From Halichoerus grypus (Eukaryota > Chordata > Mammalia > Carnivora > Phocidae), in the NCBI RefSeq assembly GCF_964656455.1, contig NC_135717.1, forward strand, positions 142,552,308 to 142,616,307: a stretch of 64,000 nt of DNA. Reading direction: 5' to 3'. Both the position numbers and the translations under genes were made by a program. Below are positions 12,031-23,354 of this stretch, piece after piece. Under the pieces are notes generated by a model. The model was not told the DNA's origin. It searched no databases and saw only the letters and a program-made list of their open reading frames with translations. Position 1 is the stretch's first letter. Every line of letters begins with the position of its first letter.

Positions 12031-13016
12031 ACATCACACTTCAAGTTAATAGTACAGCTGGGTTTAGAATTTCATCAATTTTTATTATATAATTTTTAAT
12101 ATTCATGAAAAGATATTTGCCACAAGACATAACTTCATGGAGAGAGGTCAACTCTTCAACATTTTTATACTGTCCTTAAAGCAGAGGGCCAATCAAATTT
12201 GTATTCAAAAGAAAAATATAGTGATTATTACAAATCTTATTCATGTTCTATAATATTTCTCATATCTAAAACAAACACAAGTGTTCTGTTCTTAAATAAG
12301 AAAATTGAGTCTCAAAATTAACTTCGTATATAAATAAGCTTGAAATCCTTAAAATGATATATTTTCCTATAAAATAAGATGCTTGACAAGCATATATTTC
12401 AAAAGACCTAACAATTTTAAGTTTGTGAGAATAAGGCTGAACTTTTGCCTTTTCTCTATTTTCCTCAATATTTTTTAAAGAAACTGGTTGAAATGTTTTT
12501 TGAGAAGAGAGGATAATACACGGATAATTCCAAGAATTTTTGAGCAGGTGTTAGGCATTTTTAAAGAAAGACAAATAAAATATAAATGGACAGCAGACTT
12601 CCAAACTACAATCACTTCCAAAGACAGACCACACAGCTAAAAATGGAAAATACATATTTCCAAATGTCATAATACTGTTTAAAGAGCAAGAAAGAAAAAA
12701 CTAACTATTCCCACGTTCGGGCAATTGAATGCTGATCAACAGCTGACAGGCCCATCAAAACATACATATAAAATTTTCAAAAAAAAAGAGAGACCAGACA
12801 GGAACTCAGCCTTCACACTCACCATCACCAAAATACCACAAATTTGAGGTAAGATTTTTATGTGAACTAATAATCTATTTTTATATTTTTCTCACCAAAA
12901 CATGCATATCATATAATTTAAAGGAAAAGATAATTATAAGAATAGAAATAAAGCAAAGCTTATTTAAGTCTTGTCACTTTTGCAATTGCAATAGGAAGGA
13001 CAAATACTACCAGGAA
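12031..13016. other. PPFIA2: PPFIA2 intron, proximal to the coding exon
   Basis: The first kilobase of the intron downstream of the start-codon exon. It has no recognisable repeat. The exon's frame runs on into it and stops at 12960, so readthrough would add about 20 residues. Confidence 0.5.
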
Positions 13017-13022
13017 GCATAC
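13017..13022 (-). other. PPFIA2: 5' splice site after the first PPFIA2 coding exon
   Basis: Read on the minus strand, the sequence is CCACAG|GTATGC. The exon ends with the complete codon for glutamine 83 (CAG, ending at 13023), and GT occupies 13022-13021. The intron is therefore phase 0. The homologous liprin-alpha-1 N-terminus runs through the same NxALPQ stretch, which supports the boundary. Confidence 0.85.
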
Positions 13023-13271
13023 CTGTGGCAGGGCTGAATTGAGCTGTCGCTGGAGCGAATCTCGGTCATAGATGACATCCTGCAGTCTTTGCTGGGCAAG
13101 TGAAAGGCTTTCTTGGGTCTCCCGAAGGGTGTCTAGAAGACGGTCCCTTTCATCTAGCATATTCACCATCAGCTGCTCAAAATGGGAGTCTGAGTCCGAG
13201 CCACTGCTTTGGGACCCCCTTTGGCTCATTGGGGTGTCCTCGTTAATCGTGGGCATCACTTCACACATCAT
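13023..13271 (-). CDS. PPFIA2: Liprin-alpha-2, first coding exon (residues 1-83)
   Basis: This exon encodes the amino terminus of liprin-alpha-2, a presynaptic active-zone scaffold. Liprin-alpha proteins bind LAR-type receptor tyrosine phosphatases, RIM, ELKS and CASK and organise synaptic release sites. The 83 residues begin [20 protein letters not shown], continue with a serine/aspartate-rich linker (about 15-30), and then enter the amphipathic helix [20 protein letters not shown] (31-50), the start of the long liprin coiled coil. The threonine/asparagine version [14 protein letters not shown], without the glycine-rich insert of liprin-alpha-1, identifies paralogue 2. The full protein is about 1,250 residues, so the SAM domains and the rest lie left of the window. 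The ATG starts only 2 bases inside the exon (exon 13023-13273), so nearly all of the 5' UTR comes from an upstream exon. The coding sequence shows no break. Confidence 0.96.
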
Positions 13272-13273
13272 TG

Positions 13274-13305
13274 CTTAAAGGAAGTAAAGGGGAGGGAAGT
13301 CTTAG
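13274..13305 (-). other. PPFIA2: 3' splice site before the first PPFIA2 coding exon
   Basis: On the minus strand a pyrimidine-rich tract (CTTCCCTCCCCTTTACTTCC) leads to TTTAAG|CAATGATG. AG occupies 13275-13274 and the exon begins at 13273, two bases before the start codon. This makes an upstream non-coding exon necessary. Confidence 0.85.
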
Positions 13306-13543
13306 TAAAGAAACCAACTGACTCTCAACTCACCAAACTCTGCAGCTCATTAACCTAATTGTCTCTTCTTTTCCCCTACCCACTGCCCCAACTCCAACCA
13401 CACTAAATATTTTGAACTCAATGAAATATGATTCATTGACTTCCTCCAATCTATATCCTTTCCCATTTATTGATAATGTATAAAGCTCCTACCTACAAAA
13501 TACAGGTTGTTTTCACCTACTTCTCAAAGATTTGGTGTTTTTT

Positions 13544-13739
13544 GGGGTGCCTAGGTGGCTCAGTCGTTAAGCGTCTGGCTTCAGCTCGGGTCATGATCCC
13601 AGCATCCTGGGATCGAGCCCCGCATCGGGCTCCCTGCTCAGCGGGAAGCCTGCTTCTCCCTCTCCCACTCCCCCTGCTTGTGTTCCCTCTCTCTCTGTCT
13701 CTCTCTCTGTCAAATGAATAAATAAAATCTTAAAAAAAA
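13544..13739 (+). mobile_element. Can-SINE, young, in intron 1
   Basis: Full-length plus-oriented Can-SINE from GGGGTGCCTAGGTGGCTCAG to the A tail. The duplication AAAGATTTGGKGTTTTTT lies at 13526-13543 and 13740-13757. It sits about 270 bp upstream of the start-codon exon, antisense to PPFIA2. Confidence 0.95.
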
Positions 13740-13819
13740 AAAGATTTGGGGTTTTTTTTCATGATTTATTCCTCCAATTCAATTTATAGTAGTATATTAT
13801 TCAACTTACTAGTTGATCA

Positions 13820-13960
13820 CCTTTCTAGCCTGTAAGTTTACAAATCTCTTACAGCAAATACCACCATCTTACCCTTACTTGCTTTATTGTTAAAAGCAAG
13901 CACAGTGTCTGGCACTTCATGGGTAGGAAGTAAATGATTTTTGAATGACTTAAATAATTG
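13820..13960 (+). mobile_element. L2 3' end
   Basis: CTGTAAGTTTACAAATCTCT, then AGCACAGTGTCTGGCACTTC and GAAGTAAATGATTTTTGAAT follow the L2 3' terminus order. Diverged. Confidence 0.5.
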
Positions 13961-16900
13961 AATTAATGTTCACTCTTGCATTTAGGGAATCTACAAATAA
14001 TTAAGTATTCATTTTATATAATAATCAGTTTTTACTTTTTTCAGATTTTATCAACAGGTTTTTTTCATACCAACTGGTTTAAAGTTTCTTGACTTTACAA
14101 CTCCCATTTTATTACTTTTATGTGCTAAGTTAAGGTAATCTACACAGAGTAAAGCAATATTGACTAAATTAAATGTAAGCTCTATGAAATAGACTGAGGT
14201 TGTTTAGGTTATTATAATTGCCCTTAATATTCTTTTGTTTCCTGTGAACTGCATTGTCAGTTTTCCATCCAAACAATACAAACTAACACTCTCAAATACT
14301 CCCCAAAACAGAGACCGTAAATTACATTAGCTAATGTAGTTACTTCACATCTCAGCTGTTAATCACAAGCTTCCAGTCATGAAACAAATGAACTATTCAG
14401 AATATTTTTTAAATCATTTATTAATTTGACTTATAATAGACAACAGACTTCAAGATGCAACACTGATCTACTGTATGACATTTTAAAAATCAGAAATTAT
14501 CTCATTTTTTCTTTTATCTTTTATCTGATGTTCAAAAAAGAATCAAACCCATCTCAATTTCAGCTGTTGTACTGAGGCCAGAAGCTATTAATTAGAGGGC
14601 TTGGTTTTGCAGAAGGCTGATGTGGAAAAATGCTGGTTTGGCTGTTGATCCTAGAGCATTCTTTGGTTTTATAATGCAAGGTCAATTCATTTTTCTGCCT
14701 ATATATTCCTGTCCCTAGGGAAAATATTTCTGGTGATATAGTCAAATAAAATGTCAAGACTTAATAGCTCAATAGTTAATTACTTTTATGTGATTCTTCA
14801 AATAAATTGGGTTATTGAAGAGATAAATTCAATTATCTGAATGATTTGGTCAGGGCCCACTGAAAACTAGGAGAAACTTTTTAAAAGATAAAAGGAAAGT
14901 ATTTTCTTACTGATATCCTATGTAAAAAAAATTACAGGGGAGTATGAATTTTAGGATAATTTAAGATAATACTTTGAATTATTGCTCATCACTCAAAACA
15001 CTGGGCTACCTGAAGGCAAATATTTGACTTGTTAAATCACTCTAAAATAGGTAACAGAATAGATACGTAAGATGTATTTAAACGCACATGTGAGTGCACA
15101 CGCATGCGTGTACACACACACACACACACACACACACACTCATGCATTGTTACTGTCGCTAACCACTTAATGGATGAAAAGATAGTATTTTTTTGTTTTG
15201 CTCAGTTTGAATATTATTTAAACATTATCACAAAGCTGGAAAAAAGAGACTCTTTTCTAACTGCTATACATTTTCTTTACATTAATTGAAAAGGAATTGG
15301 AAAAAAAAACTGTTCTAACACATTTGAATATTAAATACAATTAGTTCACATGCCATGCATGAAAATCCACACAATGAACAGCTGTGTCATTCTGAGAAAT
15401 CATTACCAGAAGCCAATGTGTTTCTTTTTGACATTTAAGGTTAAAACAAAATACTGGGAGAGGAAATGATTGCACTGTGACAATTTGTGCCAAAACACTT
15501 GCAAGGCTTACATTTTAGGGTTACTTAAACATTCCTAAATCTGTATTTTAAACCATCTCCTTCTTGGAAAAAAGCCATTAGCACATCTTCACTCTGAATT
15601 ACTTATAAAAAAGTTTAAATTCCAAGGAAAAGCATAACTGCAGTGATTACCTCCGCTACAATTTCCTTCTGAATACACGACCCTAATTCTAACAAAGGCT
15701 TGTTGCCACCATGAAATATTAGACATTCACAGACTTTAGGCTCTTATATCAGTATAAAAGCTGGTGTCTGAATTAGTCAGTCCAAAGATGCTGTGATGAG
15801 AAGCAGCTTAGGGACTTAGGTTCTTAGTCTGTTAATTCTACACTCAACTTGATTCGATTCCATTCCTGCAGCATTGGAACCAGAACAAGTCACATCACCT
15901 CTCAAAACTTCAGTTTTCTCTTCTGTAAGTAGCATAAGAATCCATGATTTTTTTTTTTAACAAGCCCATTGTAAGTCTCCAATAGAATACTTGACTGAGA
16001 TCACACAGTAAAATTTAAAGGACAATTACAAATACAAGTATTTATTTATTTTATAAGGTGACCAACATTCACCTTTGCAGAAAGAATATTGTGCCTTTAC
16101 GATTCATTCTGATTCCATGCCTAAAGTTTTAATTCCGGTGGGTACTCTGAACTCTTCAAATCCAACTGGGAAAAATCAAGCTATGCTACAGTTACTTAGG
16201 AAATAAAATGAATTCGTCTGCTTTTTCTCCACCAACAGTCAACCCAAATGAGTAAATCTAAAGTCTTCTCATCAAAACTAGGAGAAAAAAAATTTTCTAC
16301 AAAAAATAAAGGTCACTTTCATGAACTAGCTTTGTTCTTGCAATAGGACTCGGATTCTAATATAAATTACAAAATACTTGTATAATCCTAAAAATACAGT
16401 CTAACCTATTTCTTAAATGCATATTTAGATATTAAAATCAATTAAAAATCTATCTTCAATGTTCAACACCCTCTTATAGAATGGACAACATCTGAAACAA
16501 CTTCCAGAGGCTATTTACCCTCTAGTGTACTTCATCCTCATATGCCACTTTTAACTTTCACAATCATTTTCAGTATTAAAAATTGTATTGTATCACATAA
16601 TTCCTGAAAAACCAGGAAGGACGACCTAACAGCTCACTTTGATATTTGCCTTTTCAGCACCCTTCCCCAAAGTCAGTTGGATATATGAATTGTTATCCTT
16701 TTCTAAATGTTGATGCCTTTTTCATTAAATTACTGAAGGTTTTAAGACCTAGTTAGAGATATTTATTTTGTTGTGAAAAGAAAAAATAAAATATTGGTTT
16801 AATTATCCCAGTGATTAAATTTAGCTTGAAGAATTTGATACCAGGAAAACCAACTCCTTTACTCTTAGTACATAACCTTGACTGTCTTCCAAATCTCTCA

Positions 16901-17559
16901 GATTTCAAAATAAAAGTTTTGAATGCCCCCTGGAGTCATTGCCCAAGGGCTTTCGAGATCCAGTGTGTTTCTTAGCAATATATGCCTCTCAAGCAGTACC
17001 TATTCAGATATGATGGTGTTACAAAAGGCTTTCTTTCTGTCAATGAATCACTTCATAGAAGCAGATCACTGGGATTTAGACCCTCCTACACGCAAAGATG
17101 CGATTATTCTCGGTAGTTAGTTTCCTCTTCAAAGATTTAGTCTTAAGAACCAACCCAGCTCCACCTCAGTTAACCCACAAGGAGTAATTCGGTGAGAGAA
17201 ATCCTAGCCATTGTCTGATTACATTACATGAATATTCCTCCTCCTATTTAACTCTTTGAAATCTTCCCTGTCCTCAGGAAATATTATCACCTCTAATAGA
17301 AGCATTTTGCACTTTCTTTACCGATGGCCAAGAGCCAGCTCTAGCCACACGGCTGGACAGTTATCGCTCAGCCACACCCCCCCCCACCACCACCACCCTG
17401 AAGTTGACTTAATAATTTCCACACTAAAATTCTTTATCTCTCGCCCAACAAGAGAGAGCCAAGTGGGAGGAGGTGGAGAAATAGAAGAAGGGAGAGGATG
17501 GGGGTGGAAAGCAAAAGGTATGGAACAGTAATTGGCAAGGAGGAATTTGCATCTCATCT
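13961..17559. other. PPFIA2: Intron 1 of PPFIA2, repeat-poor
   Basis: About 3.6 kb between the start-codon exon and the CpG island. I see no SINE, L1 or LTR in it, which makes it one of the longer repeat-poor stretches here. This could reflect conserved regulatory sequence, but conservation cannot be judged from one genome. It contains a (CA)n tract and no convincing alternative coding exon. Its right end becomes purine-rich on the plus strand (17450-17520). Confidence 0.55.
15111..15139. repeat. (CA)n microsatellite
   Basis: An uninterrupted CA run of about 14 units, preceded by a GCACACGCATGCGTGTA alternating stretch. Confidence 0.95.
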
Positions 17560-18078
17560 TCCCTGGGGGCGGGGTGGGGCCGGGGAGGTAGGGGGTGGTA
17601 AAAAAATAAAGCGGAAGGGAAACCTTGTAACTCAAACACAGTTTCTGTACCTAATGTCTGTAATTTCGGGTCCTGCCTCTTCAATTGATCAATGACAACC
17701 GCAGTCTCAGGCTTGACGAGAGGGGAAGCTCACGCCCGGCACTCCTGGACCATTTCCCTAGCAACCGGAGGAGAAAGGCAGCTTAGACACTCGCGTGCCC
17801 CGGCGCCCTCCCGGAACGTGCCCCGGCTGGGTGGCGTGGCAGCAAGCCGGCATCTTCCCGCGGCTCCGTCAGCAGCCCAAAGGAGAAGCGTCCATCGGAA
17901 AAATGGCATATTACAAATTTTGCTTTGGGAAGCAGAGCTCGGTTCAGACCATTGTCAAAGGGAGGAGAGGGGGAGGCGGCTCTTAAAGCAGTAGCGGCCC
18001 CTTTGCCGGAGCAGCCTCGACTCCGCGCGTGCAGCTGGAGACCCGGGGCGGGGAGCCGGGAGCTGGGGACTGGGTTTG

Positions 18079-18085
18079 ACTTACA
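18079..18085 (-). other. PPFIA2: Candidate 5' splice site of non-coding exon 1
   Basis: On the minus strand the sequence reads AAGTTTCT|GTAAGTC, with a full GTAAGT intron start. It is the only CTTAC motif I found on the plus strand within the island. Weaker GTGAG options lie near 17730, 18340, 18505 and 18675. If it is used, exon 1 would end at 18085 and intron 1 would be about 4.8 kb. No transcript evidence is available here. Confidence 0.4.
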
Positions 18086-18639
18086 GAAACTTAACCAAGC
18101 CACACCGCTCCCCCTCCGCGTCCAGGCCACCCGGAAGGTGTCCCTCCAAACGTGAGCTTTGGGGAAAGGCGTGAGGAGTACCTGGAAGCGAAGTTCTCCA
18201 CCCAGTCCCCCTCCCGGAGCCCCTCCGGAGTTTAAGGCGAACGTCGCGAGTTGGAAAGCTAAGGGAAAGCGAGTCCCCAGGGTTGCGGGAAGCACGACGG
18301 GTCCTCTCCTGGCCCCCGGACTATTTCTGCGCTAGGGTGTCTCACTGAACTCAAAAGAGGCGCCTCTTCTCCGGAAAGGCAAGCAGTCGGCCCCCCACAC
18401 CCAGTTTCTCCTCCCAGCCTCTTTGCAAGCCTCGTCGCTTGCATCAGTCGGCCGGAGGAACCAACCTGCTGGGAGCCGGTGCGGCTGCTACAGCATCTTC
18501 TCTCCTCACTTGCCTCGTGCTGTGGCTGCTGGGCTCCTCCTCCTCGGTCTCTCCCCCCTCCTCTCCTTGGCAGCCGCCACCTCCTCTTCCTCTGGAACAA
18601 GGGCTTCCCCTGGAAGCTGCTGCAGTGGTTTCCACCGGC

Positions 18640-18655
18640 CCTTAAATAAATTCTG
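18640..18655 (-). promoter_or_regulatory. TATA-like element in the CpG island
   Basis: On the minus strand AATTTATTTAAGGGCC is an isolated AT-rich word surrounded by GC-rich sequence. A start site 25-35 bp downstream would fall near 18610. CpG-island promoters usually lack TATA boxes, so this is only a candidate. Confidence 0.25.
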
Positions 18656-18960
18656 AAGTAATCACGTCTTTGCTCTCCTCCTCACGCACACGCGCTCGCG
18701 GATACACACGACTCCCTCAAAGCCGCTCCCGGGCTGCCGGCGCTGGCGCTGCTCCCAGTGCCCCCGGAGAAGCCAAGGGCTGGGGATGGGCAGGTGTGGG
18801 CAGGGGATACGCTCTTCCTCGTCCGGGCTTCCCCCGCACAATGGTCTGTACAGGGAAGCGTGTGACGGCCCACGCTGGGGAAAGGCGAATGAATGCGCTT
18901 GGGCACCTTCTGGCTCTCTGGCCTTCCGTGCTTGTCATTTCTTTAAGCGGCTTCCTGCTC

Positions 18961-19700
18961 CCAGGACCAGGGCATGGTAGTCACCGCTGACCTGAGTCAA
19001 GCTAGGGTGTGGTGGCATCTGTCACTTCTCACTACCTCTCCAGCTCCTCTCCGTTCACTGCTTTGGCGATAAGGAGTGTGTGTTTAGTACTCCCTGCCCT
19101 AGTAAATTTCAGCTTTGGGCGAAGTCTGGTTTCTAGAACGCGTTCCAGTTCTCCCTATACCTACACATCCCTTTACCTATTCTTTCCTTTTGCCGCTACT
19201 CTCCATTGATACAAACCCATCCAACCAGGTATAGGGAGAAAGCAGGAGACAAAACCAGTACCTAAACAAAAAGGAAATGTTTCAGTGATTGAAATTAGCA
19301 TATCCTAGTTTTAGCGAACAGGAAGAGGGCATGGAGGAGGGAACTGGGAGAAGGGTTAAACATTGGGTTTAATATGGGAGTTAATGCAAGTATTTTGGAG
19401 AGGTAGTGCAAGAAATCCAAAAGGTATATTTCATTTTTGGTTAACACAAAGAGTCCAAAGCTAACTAAAGAAGTAGTATTCAAATGCCAGCTCACTTAAA
19501 TTAAGTACAATATTCAGGAAACAGAATCTTTTCTTCTAGAGTAGCATTTACTTCAGTTAGCAACCCCACAGTGGAATGTGAGGCCATGCTCATGTATTTC
19601 CTCCTTCTCTTCTAGACTGTTATTCAAATTCTGCATCACAACACAATCCTATAAGAATTAAGTATAAGAACAATTAGATGATTCACTAGATGTCTACTGG
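18961..19700. other. Upstream flank of the promoter
   Basis: Base composition drops back to AT-rich within a few hundred bases. I see no repeat or exon. Pyrimidine-rich sequence at 19030-19200 gives an open frame with no family resemblance. Confidence 0.4.
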
Positions 19701-19842
19701 AGCACTAGTTCTCAAACATAGGGTGCATACAGATCACCAATGGATCTTGTTAAATTGTAGATTCTGATTCACTAGAACTGGGGTAAACCATGAGATTTTG
19801 TACCTCTAACAACTCCCAGATAGGACCACACTTTGAGTAGGG
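19701..19842 (+). mobile_element. MER5-type hAT MITE
   Basis: Order matches MER5A/B: AGCACTAGTTCTCAAACATA, GCATACAGATCACCAATGGA, CTTGTTAAATTGTAGATTCT, then GGACCACACTTTGAGTAG. It is a non-autonomous Charlie-family DNA transposon with decayed terminal repeats. Confidence 0.8.
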
Positions 19843-20466
19843 TCTAAACCACTCTATCAACCTACCATTTGATGTGGCTTAACTACTCTTAACTACAGAA
19901 AACTCATTAACTCAAGAGATAGCCCAGTCCATTTTCAGATAGAAATAATTTAATAATAGCTTTTACATATTAATCAGAATCAGTCCTCTTTTAACTATCA
20001 CTCCCTGGAATTGCCCAGAAAACATAAAATGTCCTTTATACATTAGAAAACTTCCTATGTTTAAAGACAGTTAATATGTCTCTCTGTAGAAGAATTCCTT
20101 CCTTACTAAACCTTGGTTCTAATTTCCTTAGTAATCAACATTTGCCAAGTACAGCTTCAGATGTTGTTACCATTTCCAAGAAGAGTGTTAATTTGCCTGA
20201 CTCCCATTCACACATCAAATAAAAGTTTTAATTCTAAGTATAATCCCCACATGTGGCTGACACACAGTTAAAGGATACTTGGTAGTTGATATCACAGAAA
20301 GGAAGATTTTGATAATGGAAGGCAGGAAATAGTCATGAGTAAAAATATTTTAGTAAGAAGGGATAGTCTTCATGGTTACTCTCAGCTTAGAAACTGTACA
20401 TTCTCCTTTTCTCACCACTAACATCACTACAAGAAAATAACATATTCTATCAAAACTGAGGGACTT
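19843..20466. other. Upstream non-genic DNA
   Basis: Nothing recognised between the MER5 copy and the next Can-SINE. Confidence 0.4.
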
Positions 20467-20664
20467 TTTTTTTTTAAGATTTTATTTATTCATTTGACAG
20501 AGAGAGAGAGAGCAAGAGAGGGAACACAAGCAGGGGTGAGTGGGAGAGGGAGAAGCAGGCCTCCCGCTGAGCAGGGAGCCTGATGAGGGACTCGATTCCA
20601 GGACTCTGGGATCATAACCAGAGCCGAAGGCAGACGCTCAACGACTGAGCCACCCAGGTGCCCC
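20467..20664 (-). mobile_element. Can-SINE
   Basis: Full-length minus-oriented Can-SINE ending CACCCAGGTGCCCC. The flanking duplication TGAGGGACWTTTTT is at about 20457-20470 and 20665-20678, overlapping the T-run on the left. Confidence 0.93.
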
Positions 20665-20761
20665 TGAGGGACATTTTTAAGCAGCAATTTTGCAGAAGGC
20701 ATTACATCAACTAATTCACATGTGTAAAGAGGACTCACCCCCTACACCAGTTCTTCTAGTT

Positions 20762-20947
20762 TAATAGTCCTCAAATTTAACATGTAAGAGAATCTCCAGA
20801 AGGTTTGTTATAACACAGATTTCTGAAATCCATCCCAAGAGTTTCAGATTCAGTAGGTCTGTGGTGTTACCAGAGAAATTCCATTTCTAATAAGTTCCCA
20901 TGAAATGGCATACTGCTAGATCAGGAATCCCACTTTGAGAACCATTG
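20762..20947 (+). mobile_element. MER5A-type hAT MITE
   Basis: A second MER5 copy in the same orientation: GTCCTCAAATTTAACATG, CCAGAAGGTTTGTTATAACA, TTTCAGATTCAGTAGGTCTG, TTTCTAATAAGTTCCCATG, then CACTTTGAGAACCATTG. Confidence 0.85.
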
Positions 20948-21799
20948 CTTAAATAAATCCAAAGAAATTTGGGAAACAGAGTACGTACAGATCCAGAAAA
21001 ACAACTAATGTTATTCATTCAAGGCAAAAAGTCTCTCAAACAAATATAAAACCAATTAATATGCTAAGTTATCCTCTGTTCCTACTGGTTTTTAATAGCC
21101 AAGGACAAATGATTAAGATGAGATATGCTTTCCTCCTAGTCAAATAGGTTTAGGATGAGGTAGTGAAAATTACCTCTTTCATTAGTCTTAGTGCCTTATA
21201 TCAATGAAAGGATTTAGTCCATAGAGGTATACACTCTTCTAACCACACTTACTAATGCTCCTTCTGCACATTTTATTTCAAATATTATCTTTTACCTATA
21301 TACTGTCTTAAGTGCAGGGTGTCATACAACTATTCTTTAGTAATAATAAAAAGTGCTTGTTTTATTAAAATCAAGGATGGTTTTGTTTGTAAAGATTAAG
21401 TTACTGAGATCAAGCACAAAAGAAGCATGGGCCATGACAACAACAAAGATTTAGTAAGTGACAGTAATTTGTCTTTTAAGTGCAAGGATAATATGGATGC
21501 AAAAAGAAAGCAAACAATATTAGTTTCAATAGATTTTTTGATCTCAGTATCACCTCATTTCAACTATATAGTTACTCATTATGAAAATATTTTGCCTATA
21601 TTCACAATAGTTTTACATTGTTAAAACAATTAAATGACATTTTCTGCGCTTATGGTTACTGTTGAATTTAAATTTCAAGATGGATTTGGATAGAAAATAG
21701 AAGTAACTCCCATCACACACTTCATCTATAGTTTTGTGCAAATGTGAATCTTATTTTATTTCAGTAAAGAAGAAGGCCACTCAATACCATTACATTGTA
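20948..21799. other. Upstream non-genic DNA
   Basis: AT-rich and unassigned. The short open frame at 21427-21624 has no recognisable family. Confidence 0.4.
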
Positions 21800-22170
21800 T
21801 TATTTAGAATAAGCAACAAAACAACCCCAAATACATAATGACTCAAACAAAATTGAAAGTTTCACTTTCTCAATATTCCAGAGTGAGAATTGATCAGTGG
21901 TCTACTTTCTTTCACACAGTAATTTAAGCACCTTTCTTATCTGGGCCCTGCTATCTCCTTGGGTTTTCTATCCAGATAGCAAAAGGAAAAAGGGTGGAGG
22001 AACCATACCCACTTCAAAAATCCTTGGTCCAGAGGTAACACATACTTTTTTTAAATTCCACTGCTGAGAACAACTCACATGGCAATATCCAATTACAAGA
22101 GAAGCTGGGAAAGTAGTCTAGCCTTCAGGCTGGAAGAAGAATAAAGAGGCTTTTGGTAAAAACCTATCAG
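21800..22170 (+). mobile_element. Ancient LTR-like repeat
   Basis: The segment has the AACAACCCCAAATACATAATGACTCAAACA-like opening (about 21820-21850), a TCTGGGCCCTGCTATCTCC block and a late AACTCACATGGCAATATCC block, which are features of old mammalian LTR repeats. Family not assigned; no coding viral sequence is present. Confidence 0.4.
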
Positions 22171-22300
22171 TTTCTCCCACATATTGTTTGTGAAAGTGAT
22201 AATGGAAATAAAAGGTATGTAGAAAATATGCTATGTTTAAGTTTTCTGTTATGCATACTTTAAAAAATAGATGGAATGCAATTAATTGAAACCAATTGTC

Positions 22301-22486
22301 GGGGTGCCTGGGTGGTCAGTCGTTAAGCATCTGCCTTTGGCTCAGGTCATGATCCCAGGGTCCTGGGCTAGAGGCTCATATCGGGCTCCCTGCTTCTCCC
22401 TCTCCCACTCCCCCTGCTTGTGTTCCCTCTCTCGCTGTGTCTCTCTCTGTCAAAAAATAAATAAAAAATCTTAAAAAAAAAAAAAA
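22301..22486 (+). mobile_element. Can-SINE
   Basis: Plus-oriented Can-SINE lacking part of the middle: the segment between CGGGCTCCCTGC and TTCTCCCTCTCCCACTCC is shortened. The duplication GAAAYCAATTGTC is at 22288-22300 and 22487-22499. Confidence 0.95.
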
Positions 22487-22499
22487 GAAATCAATTGTC

Positions 22500-23222
22500 A
22501 TAGAATTAACATCCAATTCAATCACAAATAGTAAGTATTGTTTATTATGTAGGTCTCATGTTTCTTGTTACGTTAACACTACACATTACTCTTCTTACCT
22601 GTCCCAAATGCAAACTACAGAATACAAGAGCTGTACTGAGCACATCGTTGCTGACTCGTGTACCTCCACACAAATGTATAAGCGCCAATTGTCAGAAGAT
22701 AAATTGTTGTGAAAAGACTACATTAATCAGTCTTTATGCATTTACATGGGATTACTGTAAAATGTACCAATTTAACAAATAGTCACTGAGATTTCAGCTC
22801 ATAACTAAGAATATCTTAGTGTTCGAGAAGAGCAAAAACTGTTCGTTATTGTCTGAAGTCAAAATGTGATAAGAGAAGACAAGTTCCAGAGAATTTCATT
22901 TTGCATCACTCTGCTATCTGACATCAAATCTAAGAGCAATAAATTAAAATAGTAATGACTTCAGAAATACTTTTCTCCTTTTAAAAGAAAAAATAACATT
23001 TTGTAGGAAAAAGTCTTTTATGTTCCTCGTTAGACCACTATGAGGTAAAATATCAAGAGCAAAGAAACATCCTAAATATATTCAGCAGTTGTTTTCACCT
23101 AGAGAAGAGATTGATTCTAACATAAAGCCTCATAATAAAGGTTTTCATTTTTGCCTCTGCTCAAATTCAGGGAGCCTCACTCTATCATTTAAGAACCATA
23201 GAATTTTATGCTGGTGATGCTA
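22500..23222. other. Upstream non-genic DNA
   Basis: Unassigned AT-rich sequence. No exon or repeat recognised. Confidence 0.4.
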
Positions 23223-23238
23223 ATCTAACTCCAATCTT

Positions 23239-23338
23239 TTTTTTATTTATTTAAATTCAATTAGCCAACATATAGTACATCATTAGTTTCAGATGTAGAG
23301 TTCAATAATTCATCAGTTGTGTATAACACCCAGTGCTC
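23239..23338 (-). mobile_element. Very short L1 3' end insertion
   Basis: Only about 100 bp of L1 3' UTR: a T-rich start, AATTCAATTAGCCAACATA, then AACACCCAGTGCTC. A perfect 16-bp duplication ATCTAACTCCAATCTT at 23223-23238 and 23339-23354 shows that it is a complete, severely truncated retrotransposition event. Confidence 0.93.
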
Positions 23339-23354
23339 ATCTAACTCCAATCTT

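Larger units (their letters stand above)
17560..18960 (-). promoter_or_regulatory. PPFIA2: CpG island, PPFIA2 promoter and exon 1 region
   Basis: GC content and CpG density rise sharply compared with both flanks, strongest at about 17700-18780. A GC-box cluster (GGGGGCGGGGTGGGGC) lies near 17565-17580, and further GC-rich blocks run to 18850. It lies 4-5.5 kb upstream of the start-codon exon, which has only 2 bases of 5' UTR, so an upstream first exon must exist. The island is the natural place for it. Orientation is taken from the gene; CpG-island promoters are often bidirectional. Overlapping long open frames on both strands here follow from the base composition. Confidence 0.8.

Noticed and set aside
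13072..13278. Plus-strand 68-codon frame opposite the PPFIA2 exon
   Set aside because: It is the antisense shadow of the strongly recognised liprin-alpha-2 exon.
17318..18990. Many overlapping open frames of 60-170 codons on both strands
   Set aside because: They sit in the CpG island, where stop codons are rare for compositional reasons. They overlap one another in several frames and show no domain, and PPFIA2 translation starts in a downstream exon.
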